This document shows, piece by piece, positions 12,042 through 25,600 of a stretch of DNA of 64,000 nucleotides (position 1 is its first letter; each line of letters begins with the position of its first letter). The position numbers and the translations under genes are program-made. Origin of the DNA: Vitis vinifera (taxonomy: Eukaryota; Streptophyta; Magnoliopsida; Vitales; Vitaceae); NCBI RefSeq assembly GCF_030704535.1, contig NC_081822.1, forward strand, positions 28,913,001 to 28,977,000, in the 5' to 3' direction. The notes beneath the pieces were generated by a model. That model was given only the letters and a program-made list of their open reading frames with translations, was not told the DNA's origin and searched no databases.

Positions 12042-15000
12042 ATTTAGTGGACAAATCAATGTTTTTGGCTTCAATTTATGCTAAGGCACAATTTAGTGGA
12101 CTAATTCTTTATTTTAAAGAAAATGCAGAAATAAAGAGGAGAAAGATAACTAAGAAAGTGTTGAAGGAAAGATGACTTAACATGATTACAAAGAGTGTGG
12201 TTAAGTATTAATGAAGGAAAAATTATAGTATGAAAGGATCATGACATAATCTTGCGATTTTTGAAGATTAGAAGTGTACTTTAAGTGCAAGAGGACATCT
12301 TAGTTTGATATTAGAAAAGCTATGAGGAATTAGTAAATCAAAATTTCCATATGTGGTTATGAAGACAAAATGCCACATTGAATTTTGATGTGTTACAAGC
12401 ATAGAATCAAAATGTGGATATGGAAATCTAGAAAGATAGTATCTATAATTGAAATTTTGATGCGACCATATGTATACATCAAAGTTTTTATGTGGTGGAG
12501 AATGAAGTAGGAGCTCACATCAAAATTTCAATGATCAAATTAATGAGAGGGTTAATATATTGAATTTTTGATTTGTGGTTCATGTTAAATAGATTTCCAT
12601 TATAAATGATCCTTTTTTATTCAAGGTGAACTTTAGGTGAGGTAAAAGGCTTGTAATAGTTACTTTTACACTTGTTTTAATGATAAGGCATGATGAGATG
12701 TTGCCACATAGCTTATATTTTAAATTTAGTTTAGAGATTTTTGTATTTTTCTTTTCCATCCACTCTATTTTCTTGCACTTTCTTGGCTATAAAACATGGG
12801 AACCAAGGTTGAATTTCTTATGATTAGTGGCTAGATCTTTATATATCTAGAGAATGAATGCATTTAAGGGAGAATTTCAATGATGAGTATATCTCTTGTA
12901 TAAATTCTATCTCTATTCTCCAAATTCTTGGATCTCAATTATCAATGCGACAAAATTCTCTTTGGATCTATCAAGACATGATATCTTTGATGCTTAAATT
13001 GGCTCACTGATTTATTAATCATAGACTTTGATTAAGGATGTGCAAAATCTTATATTACATCTTGAGATGAATTTGGACTTAGAAGTTGCAAAGACATAAA
13101 TTTGAAAGAGATATATAGATCATCTTGAAGAATGCCAAGATTCTATTCTTAGTAGAAATTTGATCTTAGATGTGTGGCCTTTTATGAACAATTTCACCAT
13201 CTTGTTATTTACTTTACACTTCTTACTCCATTTTTCTTTAGAATTTTATCTCAAAAAAGTCTAAATATGTAAATGAGATAGTTTAACTTCAATTCTATTG
13301 ACTTGTTCACATGAGTCCCCATGGATCGATAATTGAAAAGATGTACCATATAACTTCTCATTTTAAATTGTTTTGGTTGGGACAAAAGACTAGTGCAATA
13401 TAGTTTTGTAAATTTGGGATTGTTGGACATTAAACAACTATCATGACTAGACTTATATCTACAAATTTTACAATATATTCATTAGAATGTTAATGGAATT
13501 TAATGCTATGGTAATAATCACTAATATTATTAAATATTTATCCTAAATATATTCTTATATGCAAATATGTAGGACTTGTTGAATACTCAATGGTTGCCAT
13601 CTAATTTTTCTTACTATTCACAACCCAAGGTTCTATTCTATTATCAATCTAATCACTGATTACATTTTTTTCCCTTTTTTATCCATGAATATATATCTTT
13701 ACTTATATGACTTAGACATCTCATATTTCTCAATAAAGTGATTCAATTGATAGGATTTGGTATGATACTTATGAGATCGATAATATTGATGACATTGATA
13801 TTCAAATATTTCTTCTTAGAACATATTAATTTGACCCCACATTTGCATATAATTCGTAATGTTGTGTAACTAAAATAAGTGTCTCATAAAAATTAAAAAT
13901 AAATGAATAAAAGTTTTCATATATGTATACTATGTATTTCTTAGACAAATTTTTTCCCATATAATTAGATCTATAGAAACAACTATTTTTTGGGGAAAAT
14001 GCCGCCAACTAAGGAAAAATGAAAAGCAGGTATTCAAATGAAGTTATAGTTGGCAAAAAGATTAAATTATATGTCCTAAGAATGAACAAAAGCAACAAAA
14101 TCTATACTTAGCATATAAGGAGTCAAGAATATGTTAGTTTAAGTGAATAAACAAATCTAAATATAATAGCTACCTAAAAAATTTATGGTGACCTTAAAAT
14201 TTTTAGTGCCTAATATATTAAGTAAATATAGTAAAATAAAGATCAAAAGCCTCATCAACATTGTTGGTGATAATATGTGGATGGCCCATAAATTTGAGAA
14301 ATGCATAAATGTAAGTATTTAACAAGTTGGATCTTAGTATGCTATTGGTAGCACAACCATGGCATCATAATAGGCTATGCTTCCATTATTTGCATCAACT
14401 ATATCCTATGGTATGTTTTGAAAGTTGGTGTTTGATAAGAAACCAAATGTAGAATGATACTTAGATCCCTAGTAGTAGAGCCCTTGAGGCCTAGCTCAAG
14501 TTTGGGAGCTCTAGGTTCAAGTCCCCATAGGGATAAAAATTTACCTATAAAAAGAAAAAAAAAAAAAAAAAAAAGATCCCCATAAGTGGCTTCATATGGT
14601 CTAGTGCTCAAGTTATAAAAGGATTTTGGTTTTATTTTAGCAATGAAGTGGCATGTAAATCAATCAAAAGTGGAGTCAAATGAGGAAAGAGAACTGGATA
14701 AGAATGCAATGGACATCCAAATCTAGCATAGGTGGATTTTTATTGAAAATTTTCTAGTCTCATTGTGAATCTAAGACAAATACCTCTCATGCATTGTGGA
14801 TCAAACTAAACTATTAGGCTTGATTTGTGTTTTTTCTCATCACAAATCTAGTGTTGGTGGATTTTTCTCATTGTGATGAACTCACACCACCATCTAGTTG
14901 TGGATAATTTCTAAGATTAATACACCCCTAATTCATTGTGAATCAAACAAAACTATTGGGCTTGTTTGGTATTTTTTTTCTCATCATAAATCCATTCTTA

Positions 15001-18000
15001 GAGTCCTACAAAGAGTTTAGGTATGAGATAGACATTTGAGCGGTAACAAAAAATTGAATCTATTGTATTTATCCATGGACTAAATTGGTTGTGGACTACT
15101 ATATGAATATAGAAATAAAGCTATTAAACTTTGACAAGTTACTTTCTCTTAGAAAACAAGTCAAAACTATCAAATTTGAGGGTAAGTCTCTAATGTAAGA
15201 CATGAGCTGATGAGTTTCACTTCTATTCTCTATATAAGAGAATAGTGGAAGACAATTTGAAGATTTTGGAAATCTCTCTACCTCCTCTCTTTTTTATAAA
15301 CCCTAGCATCCTAAGTACTTTTTTTATGCACTCATGGAATTGAAAAAACCCTTCAAGAAAACCTTAGTTCTCTTGTATTGAATAATTGAGGAGAACTAAT
15401 TAACATCCCCTAGTGCACTAAGATCTTGAAGAATGTACATTGCTTAAAAAACTTTTGGAGTTGAAACTAGGGGCATAAAAAGGTGTGATTTGATTGAATT
15501 TTGGAAAAGAATTTATCAAAACCGACATGGTTTATTTGAATCAAAACAAAACCAACCACTTAGTGATGAAAAATTGAGTCAAACCAAGATTGTTTAATGT
15601 TGGTTTGGTTTAGTTAAATGATCTGTTGGACTCAAATTAATTTAGATTTTAAATCCAATTGGTTTAGTTTTTATCAATTTGGAGATAATAAAACAAAAAA
15701 TCATATCAATTAAGACAATTTTTAAAATTCCCAAATCGAACCGATCTTAATGGTTTTTAAAAACCAAACCAATTTTCTTTATTTTGGTTGGTTTGGATCA
15801 ATTTTATTGGTTTTCGCTTGCATCCTTGGTTGAAACATTTCATAGATCATGAGAGATTGAAGTTCAAAGTGAGCTACAAATCTTCATCACATTCAAAGAC
15901 CATAAGGTAACATCTAAATAGTTGTTTAGATATTTACTTGAGTTGAGCTTTCTTGGTTGTTTTTCTTCATGCAAGTCATAAGAAGAGAATCTAAAACTTT
16001 TGTTCTACATCTATTCAAATAAAAAGAAAGATTTTGTTTTTATAAAAATTTGTTTTTCCAAAAACCCAAACAACATATGTTTCGAAATCAAAGTTCCTAG
16101 TTTAATTTAAAATTGAAAGCTTTAATTTTCTTTGGAAATTTTAACAATCCTAAGGACATAAGGCTTCTATTTAGGGTCCAGTTTTCCATACTATAGTTTA
16201 GTCAATTCCTTCCTTCTACCCCATTCTGATTCTGTGCTTGAACTGTATTTAGGGGAGTATTCAAATAACTGTGAGTTGGGTGGAAACCCTGACTATGAGT
16301 TTTATGTGCGTACTCTTATCATGTGAATGCTTTTATACTTATTTACCATATAAGTGATCCCTTCCCTACGTCTATATAACTAATGACTTAGGGAAACATG
16401 AGATATATACAACTAATTTAATTTTTGTCAAGCAAAACCTAGCTTTTAGAAAGCTTCAAGTTGAGGATGAGCAGTACCATAACAAGCCCCTAAAACTATT
16501 ATGTCTTTGCCTCTAGACATAGAATCCATTTGTCTTTTCTTCTACTAGACATAATTTAAAACTTGGGTTGTATTAGAGACATAAGGCTTAATCTCTTAGT
16601 CTTTTTGTTTTCATTAGTTTGGAACTTTTTTGTTGTTTTCTAAACTTTCTTTCCATTATTTGTCATATTTTATTAAATATTTGATGTTGAGCTGGTGGCT
16701 ACACAATTGGTCTCAGTCTCATGTGAGCCCATTATCTCTGTAGCCCATCCTCAAGGTTAGGGTTGCCACAATTGAACCTTGTTAAAAATAAATCCTTTTG
16801 GTGACCCAAGTCCATTTACGGTTAATCAACAAGTTATATTAGTATGCTATGTTAATTAACAAGTTAACACTCACTTGCCATTTGGTATGTTGTGTGGGAT
16901 ATTTAGACTATCTTTGGAAAATATTAGAACCTAGCTAATGTAAATGAAATACATGGTCAAATTAATGATGCTATAAAGAAATTGTTCCCCAACCCCCTCC
17001 CCACCCCCAAAATAATAATAATAATAATTGTAAGTAGATCAATGAGTTAATTGGATTAGTCCGAGTAAAAATGTCTTACAAACTAGTAAATATAAGACAT
17101 AAAAACTTAGTAAAAAGAAATTGGCCTTTCTATAATTTTAGTATATGCTAATAAAATTAAATGTAAAATACATACCTTCTTCCGACTCCACTCATCCTAT
17201 TGTACTTTCCAAAAAAGCAAACCTAAACAATGAAAAAAAAAAGAATATGTTTTATCTTATTTAGGATAACAATGATTTGTAGCATCACCATATTGAAGGA
17301 ATTACTTAATTTCTTAGGATGATTGACATAATTGCTTTTGTCTCCATACCTCTTCTTGATGAACAAATGGTTATGTCTTTTATCTTGTTATACTAGTATC
17401 ATTATACTCCTTTTACATCATACTTCTATAGCATGAAGTAAATTGTCTTATTCAACTACTTGTTCCTTACACTAAAAGGGAAAACATACCACCTTATCAA
17501 ATGCAGAGAGTGATGAATTATGAAATATAAAATTTTTTTATGCATTGAAGAAGAAATGACAATAGACTCAACTTGATAAGGTCCTTCTTCCAAGTAACAA
17601 TTCAAATAAGTCATCTAGCCTAGAAGCACTAATATCATCTTCTAGCAAAGTACATATTTCCTCTAGTGCATCACAACCCCAAAGATAAATGTAGACTAGA
17701 TATTAGAGTTCAAGAAATAAAAAAAAATGATAAATGTCTCATCATTTCTAGAAGTAGAATTTGAAAGGAAAAGAGCCCATACCTCTAGATGAAGGTGACA
17801 TGTTCTTATCCTTAGTGTTTCTAAACAAGATGCTATACATGAGAGAATTATCACCTAAAACACTAACACAAAGAAGAGTCAAATTTTGAAATGAAAATTT
17901 TATCAACAACCATAATTTCACTTTCATTATCATATTGAAGGGACTTTTGAATATATATCAAAATCATAACATCAAATCTTGTATCAAACAATGTGTAAAA

Positions 18001-20700
18001 AAGGTTGAGAAAATGACACATCCATCTCCCTAACCCTCTCAAAGGTTAAAGGACTTAGTCATATCCAAATGGAAGATATAACAAATAGTTGTCCCAAGCA
18101 CATCAAATAGGCATGTCACTTGGAAACCCTAGGATTTTGCTTTGGAAAATCTACTAAAATTTATAAGGCCCAAAACATATTGAGAACTTTCAAACTTTAT
18201 TTTAAGAAGAATTTTTTGGATTCAGGAAATAAAGGTAAAAATGGTCAATTTGAGCTTTTGATTAATCAAAGCTTAGTCTTGACTAGTGAATTTGTTATTA
18301 TATCTTCAACAAAACCCAAATGCTCGATTAATCAAGGATGAAACTTCTTGCTTGATTGATATGCATTTCTTCATAATCAATATGTAAGTTTTAGAATACC
18401 ATTTAAAAAAGTCCTATTTCCAAATTAAGAGTTCATTTTAAGGCTGCTTTCTATTAGTCTGAACTTCCTTAAAAACTAAAAAGAAGAAATAGTAAACGCT
18501 TTCAAAGGAATATTTTGGGAAGATCAAGTACATCTATGTTTAAATCTCTTACCCTTATTTCTTAAACTGAGTCATCACATTAAAGAATGCCTCCCAAGTG
18601 GCTAGGCTTCACTAAGGAATATGGGGGCAAGTCTTGGGGTCTCCCTTTTTTCGGCTCTGCCCTTGTAGGATAACACTATCCCACCACCAGACCAAACCCA
18701 AGGCCACTTAGGGTCTGGACTTCATCCCCATCTATTAAAAAAAACTAGAATCTTGCTGCTACATTGTCCCACCTCAAATATGATCTAGGTTATGCCAAGA
18801 TGCATGGACCTAGGCCATTCCCTTTTTTATTCACCACAGGTACATCACACAAAAAGAAATTATAAGAAAAAAAGAAAAGCAATTTTAGAGATATGTCAGG
18901 CCCTATGTTCCTAAACAATGATATTTGCAAATTGCATGTGGAAGAAAATCAAAGAAAATTAAGCACATTAAAAACAAATCCACTGAAAAAAAGAAAGAAA
19001 GAAATGAAATCCCGTTAAAACTAAATTTACCAAAAATAAAAGAACTCAAATCTTGTAAAAGGTTAAGAACTTCAAGCTATCAAGATCAGTCAAATCTAGA
19101 TGAGGAAATATATCAAAGAAAGCAACCATGCAAAAATGGAAATGAATTAAAGCATGGAAAATAGAAAATTCGACTACATAATGGATAAAAAAGCCAAAAT
19201 CATGATATCGAAACCTCTAAAGCCGAAAGAAAATATATTTGGAAAAAAAAAAAAAGGAAAAGATTTTGAGAATACCAGGTCTGGCTGTTCTTCGAATGTC
19301 CAACAAAGCAGTGAATCCACCTAAAGATGAAGGGTGTAGAGGGAGAAACGAGGAGTTTTTCGAGGAAGGGAGAAAGTGAATTGCGACTCAAGAGATCAAA
19401 TCAATGGCGGCAGAGGCTGGCTACGGAGGGATAACACATTTGGGAAATTAAGGGTTAGTGATTTAGGAGGCAAATGGGTGTGGTTATGGAAAGAACCGAG
19501 TGTAGAACACGTCTTTGGAGGTTAGATCCACGTAAGAGATGCGCCCACATGTCCAATCCACTTTCAAATTTAAAATTTCAAGCTCCTACTATGCTGATAT
19601 TATTTTGGTGGGTTGATGTCTCTCTAATTTGGTAGGTATGTGCACAAAAAATAAATAAAGACAAATACCCCCTTAAACGCATACATTTATCTTCTTTTAT
19701 GGGAATGAGAATATGGAATGTGAAGTGAGCACAATCTCTAGTCTAAGAAAAGAGTCCATGAATTTTCCTCATGTACAAATAAAATTTATGTTCAAAAGTT
19801 ATGAAGTTAAGTTAAAAGTTCATTTATTTGGAGAATGTTATAAGTACAATCTCCATTTTATTACTTTTTTTTATTTATGAGAGCTTGAAGAAGTTTGATA
19901 CCAAATAAATTTTTTTGATAATATGATTTTACGGTTGGACATTTGTTTTGAATCTTGAATTGACTTGAGCCTTCACATGACTTTAGTTTTGGTTTGAATT
20001 GAGTTTTGATTTGACCTAAGTTTGACTGCAACTTGGGTCTTAATATGACTTAAACCTTGATTTATACAACATTGATTGAAAGATTTTTTTTTTTCTTTTT
20101 TTCTTTTCTTTTTTTTTTGTAGATTTGAAGATGAAGCTTGAAAGTTAGAAAATTTTGAAGATTTTTATATTTCAAATAAACTTTGAAGAAATTGAAGATA
20201 ATTTGAAAAAACTTTCGAGATTGAAAGATGATTTGAAATCGCTTTTAAAGATACGAAAGTGTTTTGAATCTACTTTCAAAAGTTTCTCTTCAACTCTAAC
20301 TTAGGTCTTATGAATTGTCTTCTAAAACATGTTATAAATTAATAAGGATGCAAAAAGATGCAAAGGATTAGATATAATATGATTTAGGTGTCAATCTCTT
20401 TAAGGGTGATCATAATCATAATAATAGTCCAAACGTTAACAAAACTATGATGGCCACACTTGCTTATATGATAAGTAGTGATGGGACGTAACAATTAATA
20501 TGTTTAATACTTATTAATTTACATCCTATCACTAGTGCCACCAAAATAAATAAATAAATAAATCGTAGTAAAAGGAATATAGGAGGTGGCTAGTCCCAAA
20601 AAAGAATTGAAGTAAAATAAATAATTAAATGTAACAATTTTTTAATCCAATTAGTACTAGCCACCAAGGAAGCCGGTGAACAGGTGGCAAATGATCCATT
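12042..20700. other. Duplicated non-coding segment
   Basis: AT-rich sequence shared with copy B. It includes a 12172-12990 block and a 15776-16131 block missing from B, a run of TTGGTTTGGTTT-type phrases at 15590-15810, and poly-A/T tracts. A minus-strand frame at 17933-17748 (61 codons) and a plus-strand frame at 18120-18341 also exist in B but differ at many residues and show no known motif. No gene is called. Confidence 0.4.
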
Positions 20701-20804
20701 TTTATCTCAATACTACCAGAGCCAAATAATATCCTCCTCTACCTCAGTATTTTTGCCTTGAAAAACCAACTGCAACCTTCTCCCTTTGAAGAAATTAAAC
20801 ACAG

Positions 20805-21282
20805 GTATGGGGTTCATTTCCTTGGTTTTTTGTTTTTTTTTTTTGTTTTTTTGTTTTTTTTTTAATTCAATTTCCTCCCTTTAAAATTTTTTATTATTCA
20901 CAATCCAATTTGAAGAATTGGGTCTTTTATTTGGCATATGGAATTTGGAAGACCCACTTAAATACATCGATTTGAGTTGCAACATTTTGTTTTTTCATCT
21001 CTCAGATCCACCAGGTTGGGGAACGCATTTGAGATAAGTATTTTAGAATCATTTGGAAAGCATTGGAATAGAATGATCCATTTACATCAAATTGCAGGAT
21101 CATTCTGCAATTGAGACATTGAATGATCTTCTTCGGCAGAATTTTATGAAATGATGCTACTTCTGTTTTCTTTTTCTTTCTGATTAAAATTTCTCAGAAA
21201 TATATCCTGAATTATACAGAAGTAATTCAGTGATATATTTCTCTATATATGGGATTGAAAAGTACTTATTCTTGTATTTTAG
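20805..21282 (+). other. Probable 5'-UTR intron of V-ATPase G gene, copy A
   Basis: A donor (AAACACAG then GTATGG, GT at 20805) and an acceptor (TTGTATTTTAG ending at 21282) bracket a T-rich intron just before the start codon. The same signals are kept in copy B. A leader intron is inferred from these sites only. Confidence 0.55.
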
Positions 21283-21296
21283 GTAGCATATTTTCC

Positions 21297-21788
21297 ATGG
21301 ATTCCATGAAAGGACAAGGAGGCATCCAGATGCTGCTGACTGCAGAGCAGGAGGCCCGACAGATTATTTCCAATGCTAAAAACTGTAAAACCCCAATCCT
21401 TACATATCTCTTTCCAAAGTTACAGTACTCGTAATCCGAAATGATGCTATTATTGAACAATGTGTTTCAGTAAAGTTGACGAGGTTGAAACAAGCTAAAG
21501 AAGAAGCTGAGAGGGAAGTGAAACTCTACCACTCCAATATGGAAGCTGCCCACCAGAAGAAAATTTCTGAGGTATCAGCACAAATATTGTCATTGCCAAA
21601 GGTTTTAGAATGACAAGGTCTCACTTCACTTTTGATTTATGTAGACAAGTGGGAGCAGTGGGTCAAATGTAAAACGGCTTGATGAGGAAACTGCAATGAG
21701 GATTCAAAGCTTGAAAGAGTCTGCTTCTAGGGTTTCATCAGATGTTGTTGCCATGCTCATCAAGCATGTCACAGCGGTGGAAGCTTGA
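21297..21788 (+). CDS. V-type proton ATPase subunit G, copy A (110 aa)
   Basis: Three exons, 21297-21384, 21471-21571 and 21645-21788, joined by canonical GT-AG introns, give exactly 110 residues, the usual length of plant subunit G. The protein starts [20 protein letters not shown] and continues through the highly conserved [12 protein letters not shown], an NVKRLDEET stretch and a C-terminus HVTAVEA. Subunit G forms a long coiled-coil heterodimer with subunit E as a peripheral stalk holding the V1 head against the membrane sector of the vacuolar/endomembrane proton pump. The first of two in-frame ATGs is chosen because it restores the family N-terminus. It differs from copy B at residues 26 (Asn), 71 (Asn), 107 (Ala) and 109 (Glu). 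All introns and the probable leader intron are shared with B, so this is a DNA-level duplicate, not a retrocopy. Confidence 0.93.
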
Positions 21789-22785
21789 TATGTGGTGGTC
21801 AGTACAACTACTTCATCAGTTACATCGATTAAAGCTCGACCTACTTCAGGTCTAGGGCTTCTACTTTTATGGTCTTTTCTAAAATTGTAGAAACCCCGAG
21901 CTCCATTTGGATCAGGGAAGTAGCCGATAAATGTTATTTATTTTCTCTATGTTTTTCTTTCTTATTTATTTTTAGGTTCTCAGTTGCAGAGTATGAGGCA
22001 TATGAAAAATGAAAATTGCAATAAAGGAAGAATGAGAGATGAGAGTTAAGGAATAGGCTGCCAGCCTTCTCCAGACAGATTTTTTAAATTAATTCATGTA
22101 GTCGCCTTGATGAGTTGATTACTTAATATAAATTCCATGGAGAGCGAAGTAGTGGATGAGTTGTTGCAATTTGAATGATTTGTAACAACTGTCACGTGAT
22201 TTCTTTGAGGGATCGATTAGAAAATCTCATAAGACTGGACGTTACAAATTTTGAAAATTTATGTGGACAGATTAAATAGAGGCTAAAAGAACTTGATTTT
22301 CTTTATTTAATTTGTTATATTTTCTCTCTAGATAAATACAGATCATATCAAGTGATTCTTTGGTTAATTTCTTTGATACCCTTGAGAACATAAGGTGTAT
22401 CTTTTTTTTTTTTTTTTTTCACAAAATTAATGACATGAATTGATTCCCCTACATTTCTTAGGGAAGCTTTTTACTCACTATATATGTTTGAAGAAGTAAA
22501 TCAGACATATAATGCCTCATAAATAATGTTGCTTATCTTCTTGGTAATACAGCTGCTGCTGCTGCGGTATCTAAGAATTGAATAGATAATGTTGTTTATC
22601 CTATTCTAGCTTCACTTAATCCTTAGAATGGAGGAATGAGACCAAACTGATTAATGTTGGAAGAATATAAGGCCTGTTTATTACTTGTTCAATTATATAT
22701 ATTTATTTTAAATAAAATAAATCAATATTTATGCTTTTATAAGATATTAATATCCATATTTTTATAATTAATATTCATAAAAAAA
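21789..22785. other. 3' flank of V-ATPase G gene, end of copy A
   Basis: Probable 3' untranslated region and downstream DNA, shared with copy B up to about 22785. It includes a T-run at 22406-22419 and a short GCTGCTGCTGCTGC run near 22553-22566 that is absent from B. No further gene is seen. Confidence 0.45.
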
Positions 22786-23685
22786 ATACTAATTCTAAGT
22801 AATAAATTTATTTGTTAAACATTCATATTTTTCAAAGTATTATAGAGACATAAATTAACTACAAAGATATTAATTATAAAAGATGAGTTGTGAATGTAGG
22901 ATCATAGTCATAAAATATACGCTCGCTAAACATGAATAAATAAGGCAAAAGAAATTTGAGATTAAAAATAAGTTAACAATTTTAACATAATATTTAAAGT
23001 TAATTTTTATTTAAAATTGTGATATTAAATTATTTTATCAAACATATTTAAACTACTTAATAACTTAAGTCATTAAATTATATTAAACTGCATAACACCT
23101 TCTTAATCTCTAATTTAGAGTCATTGTTGGGTTAATAAGTTACGGTACTTTACACCTCAATCACAGGCCATTTTGATTCTAACCATGACCCATTCAGATT
23201 CTGATTCGCATTTGAAAGTTTCAGAACTGAGATAATGGAGGTTTGCCTCTTCATTATATGACAGTTGGTAGTAAGGCTTATCAACGGATCGCATTGCTGC
23301 TCTTATACATCGATTCTTGTCATATCTTTCTTTCTATTCTTGAGGTTTGAGACAGGTAATATTAATTTCTTGGGTTTTTTCTTGTAGTTTTGACAGTGAA
23401 TTATGTTCTTATGTCATTGATCTGAGATAATTTTAAACAATCTCTGTTTCATCTTTGCATTTTAAGAGCTTTGATCTGGACTGCACTGAAAATCAAATGT
23501 TTTGTGTGAAAAAAAAAATTATTTTTAAATCACCAAAATCTACAACCAAGTACGTCTTTTCCCAAAGAAAAATCACTCTGTTTTGATACGTAGATACTGA
23601 GAAATTAAATTTTAGAGGAATAGCCAGTTCTGTTGGAAACGTATGCAATGTAATCTTCTTCTTTCTTGAAGTGGAGAGGAAAACC
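22786..23685. other. Unique spacer, possible transcript leader
   Basis: AT-rich up to about 23150. A stretch at 23210-23357 is less AT-rich and ends in a donor-like ACAGGTAATATT, which could be an untranslated first exon of an unknown gene, but no coding continuation is found. Low confidence. Confidence 0.25.
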
Positions 23686-23770
23686 GTTTTGATCAACTGA
23701 TTTGTTAGGATACCACAATTATCCCCTGTTTTGATCAACTGATTTGTTAGGATACTACAGTTATCCCCAG
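23686..23770. repeat. 42-bp direct tandem duplication
   Basis: GTTTTGATCAACTGATTTGT begins at 23686 and again at 23728; both units run to ATTATCCCC/GTTATCCCC with two or three mismatches. Some unit words recur more loosely up to 23810. Confidence 0.85.
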
Positions 23771-24022
23771 TTTTATTGGAAAAGTATGCAATATCCCCTG
23801 TTTTCAGCATGTTCTTGGGATTTGGTGTTAGCCTAGGAAGTTTGTCCAGTGTTGTTGGCTTGGGATTTTGTGTTACTCAAAAACCATAGAAAAAGGATTA
23901 ATTTGATCCCACCAACCTTGGTAGGACCATGGAGGAAAATATCGGGATATTTCGACGATATATCGCCAAAACATCTGTGTGTCGATGCATGTGGAAACGA
24001 AATTTTCCACATAAATAACGAT

Positions 24023-24064
24023 GGTCAACGCCAGTGTTAACCGAGGCAAATCTCAGCGTTGACC
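24023..24064. repeat. 9-bp perfect inverted repeat with TTGAC cores
   Basis: GGTCAACGC at 24023-24031 is the exact reverse complement of GCGTTGACC at 24056-24064, separated by 24 bp. Each arm holds the TTGAC core known from plant WRKY-binding W-boxes. Function is untested. Confidence 0.5.
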
Positions 24065-24540
24065 AAGTCAAAGCTCAAAAATGGGCTATTTACATGCTGC
24101 CTAGGGAGTTTTGGTTGGGGGAGCATCCTTGTTAATATTCCTACACCATATATACATATATTAAAAGTTTTCACATACACAAAATATTAAAACACTACTT
24201 TAAATAACAAATTAATTATAATTATTTTATGATTAAATAATTTTTTTTCATTTAATTGAGTAACAAAAAGTTGTTAATATCATTAATATATTAATTAAAT
24301 ATTAAAAAATTATACATTTATCATCATTTATTTTATATCATTTAATACATATCATTAATATATTAATTAAATATTAAAAAATTATACATTTATCATCATT
24401 TGTTTTATATCATTTAATACAATTAAATTAAATATTCATAATTTTAATATTAAATATATTTTAAAATTAAACATATTATAATCAAATATCACAATATTAT
24501 TATAGAATAATATTTGATGTGATTTAATAATCAATGTACA

Positions 24541-24541
<1 letters not shown>

Positions 24542-24583
<42 letters not shown>
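24542..24583. repeat. (TA)n microsatellite
   Basis: About twenty uninterrupted TA dinucleotides inside the non-autonomous hAT element. Confidence 0.95.
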
Positions 24584-24587
<4 letters not shown>

Positions 24588-25375
24588 TTCTTCAACAAAA
24601 CAACTTAAAATGTCTTTTATACTTCTAATTTCATTTCTAACAGCTTTATCTTATATTTTCAAAAGTTTTGATCAATTTTAAATCAATCGATATTTTGTAT
24701 CAAAATATCTGCCAATATATCCAATATATCCGTAAAATTGAACTACTGATATATCTGTGATTATCGATATTTTCGTCATTAGGTAGGACATTATTGCAGG
24801 AAGGAACATCTTATAATAGAAGTATAATATCTCCAAATGTGGGTTTACAAGGAGGCTTTGAGAGTGAAATACAAAAATACTTTTCACTTGTTTATTTGCA
24901 GAACATGCAATTGAATGTGGACAAACCTTAAAAATTGATGCCAATGCCATACTTTGATGGCATTAGTGTGGACCCTTACCCGATCCACCGGACCAGCGCG
25001 ACTCGCTTTTAAAAGAAAAGAAAGAAATGAAAAAGTTGGTGTTTTCCAGTTTTGAAAAACCCGTCCCCGGTGAGGAACGGTGTTGTTTGGAGTCGCCACT
25101 TACTTTTTATTTTTGTTTTTAAAATGGGGAAAATTAAGTAAGAACAAAAACCCCTAATGACCCCAGTATGGAAAAAGCGATCTACGAAAACTAGATTCTG
25201 GGTCCGAGGATCAGGTTACCCATTGGGAAGGTACCTCATGCGAGGTAGCACCCCTCTAGGCCCGAAACTCGGTCTCTACTAATGAATTGGGTATGTGGGA
25301 GCATATGGGTCAAAGGTCAAATGAAACCCTAGGCTAAATAGATGTCATGAATCACACAATCCTAATTGGTATTTG

Positions 25376-25600
25376 GCATGCATATGAATTCAACCAAGCA
25401 AAACAATGGGTGCGTACCTGTGGTCCCTAGCCAAGCGCTGCATAAAAGGTCAGCCAAACACAGATAAACACATAACAAACATTCAAGATTAAACACCATG
25501 CATGCATATGAATTCAATAACCAAAGCCAACGATGCGTACCTGTGGTCCCTAGCCAAGCGCTGCAGTAGAGGGTGAGTCAGTCACGCAACATGTATTCAA
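25376..25600. repeat. Two direct copies of a ~126-bp unit inside the LTR
   Basis: The phrases GCATATGAATTCAA and GCGTACCTGTGGTCCCTAGC, then CAAGCGCTGCA, occur twice in order, about 126 bp apart. Confidence 0.8.

Larger units (their letters stand above)
8215..22785. repeat. Segmental duplication, copy A (14.6 kb)
   Basis: Collinear and in the same orientation with 42038-62650. The shared sequence starts at ATATTGCAAGGTATAGC (8215 here, 42038 there) and fades after TAATATTCATAAAAAA near 22785 (62650 there). Landmarks match in order: the gene fragment, a small hAT-type MITE (11546), many non-coding segments and the V-ATPase G gene. Copy A has about 819 bp (12172-12990) and about 350 bp (15776-16131) absent from B, and lacks about 1.0 kb and 155 bp present in B. 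Subtracting the LINE, copy B is nearly the same length as A. Single-base differences are scattered throughout. Confidence 0.95.
23928..24781. mobile_element. Non-autonomous hAT element (854 bp)
   Basis: The element is flanked by a perfect 8-bp duplication, GGTAGGAC, at 23920-23927 and 24782-24789. The left end begins CATGGAGGAAAATATCGG; the complement of the right end begins TAATGACGAAAATATCGAT. The complement of its right 100 bp closely matches the left end of the hAT element at 783, including TTTTACGGATATAT and the repeated ATATCG motifs. It has no transposase; the interior is AT-rich with a (TA)n tract at 24542-24583 and direct repeats around 24290-24420. It is best explained as an internal-deletion or satellite relative mobilised by an enzyme of that family. 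Confidence 0.88.

Noticed and set aside
17748..17933. Minus-strand frame of 61 codons, also present at 57802-57987
   Set aside because: Many replacements between the copies, no known motif and no clear splice partners; probably chance.
24879..25130. Apparent TSD for the LTR element (ATTAG at 24962-24966)
   Set aside because: No matching 5-mer next to any right-hand LTR end in the window.
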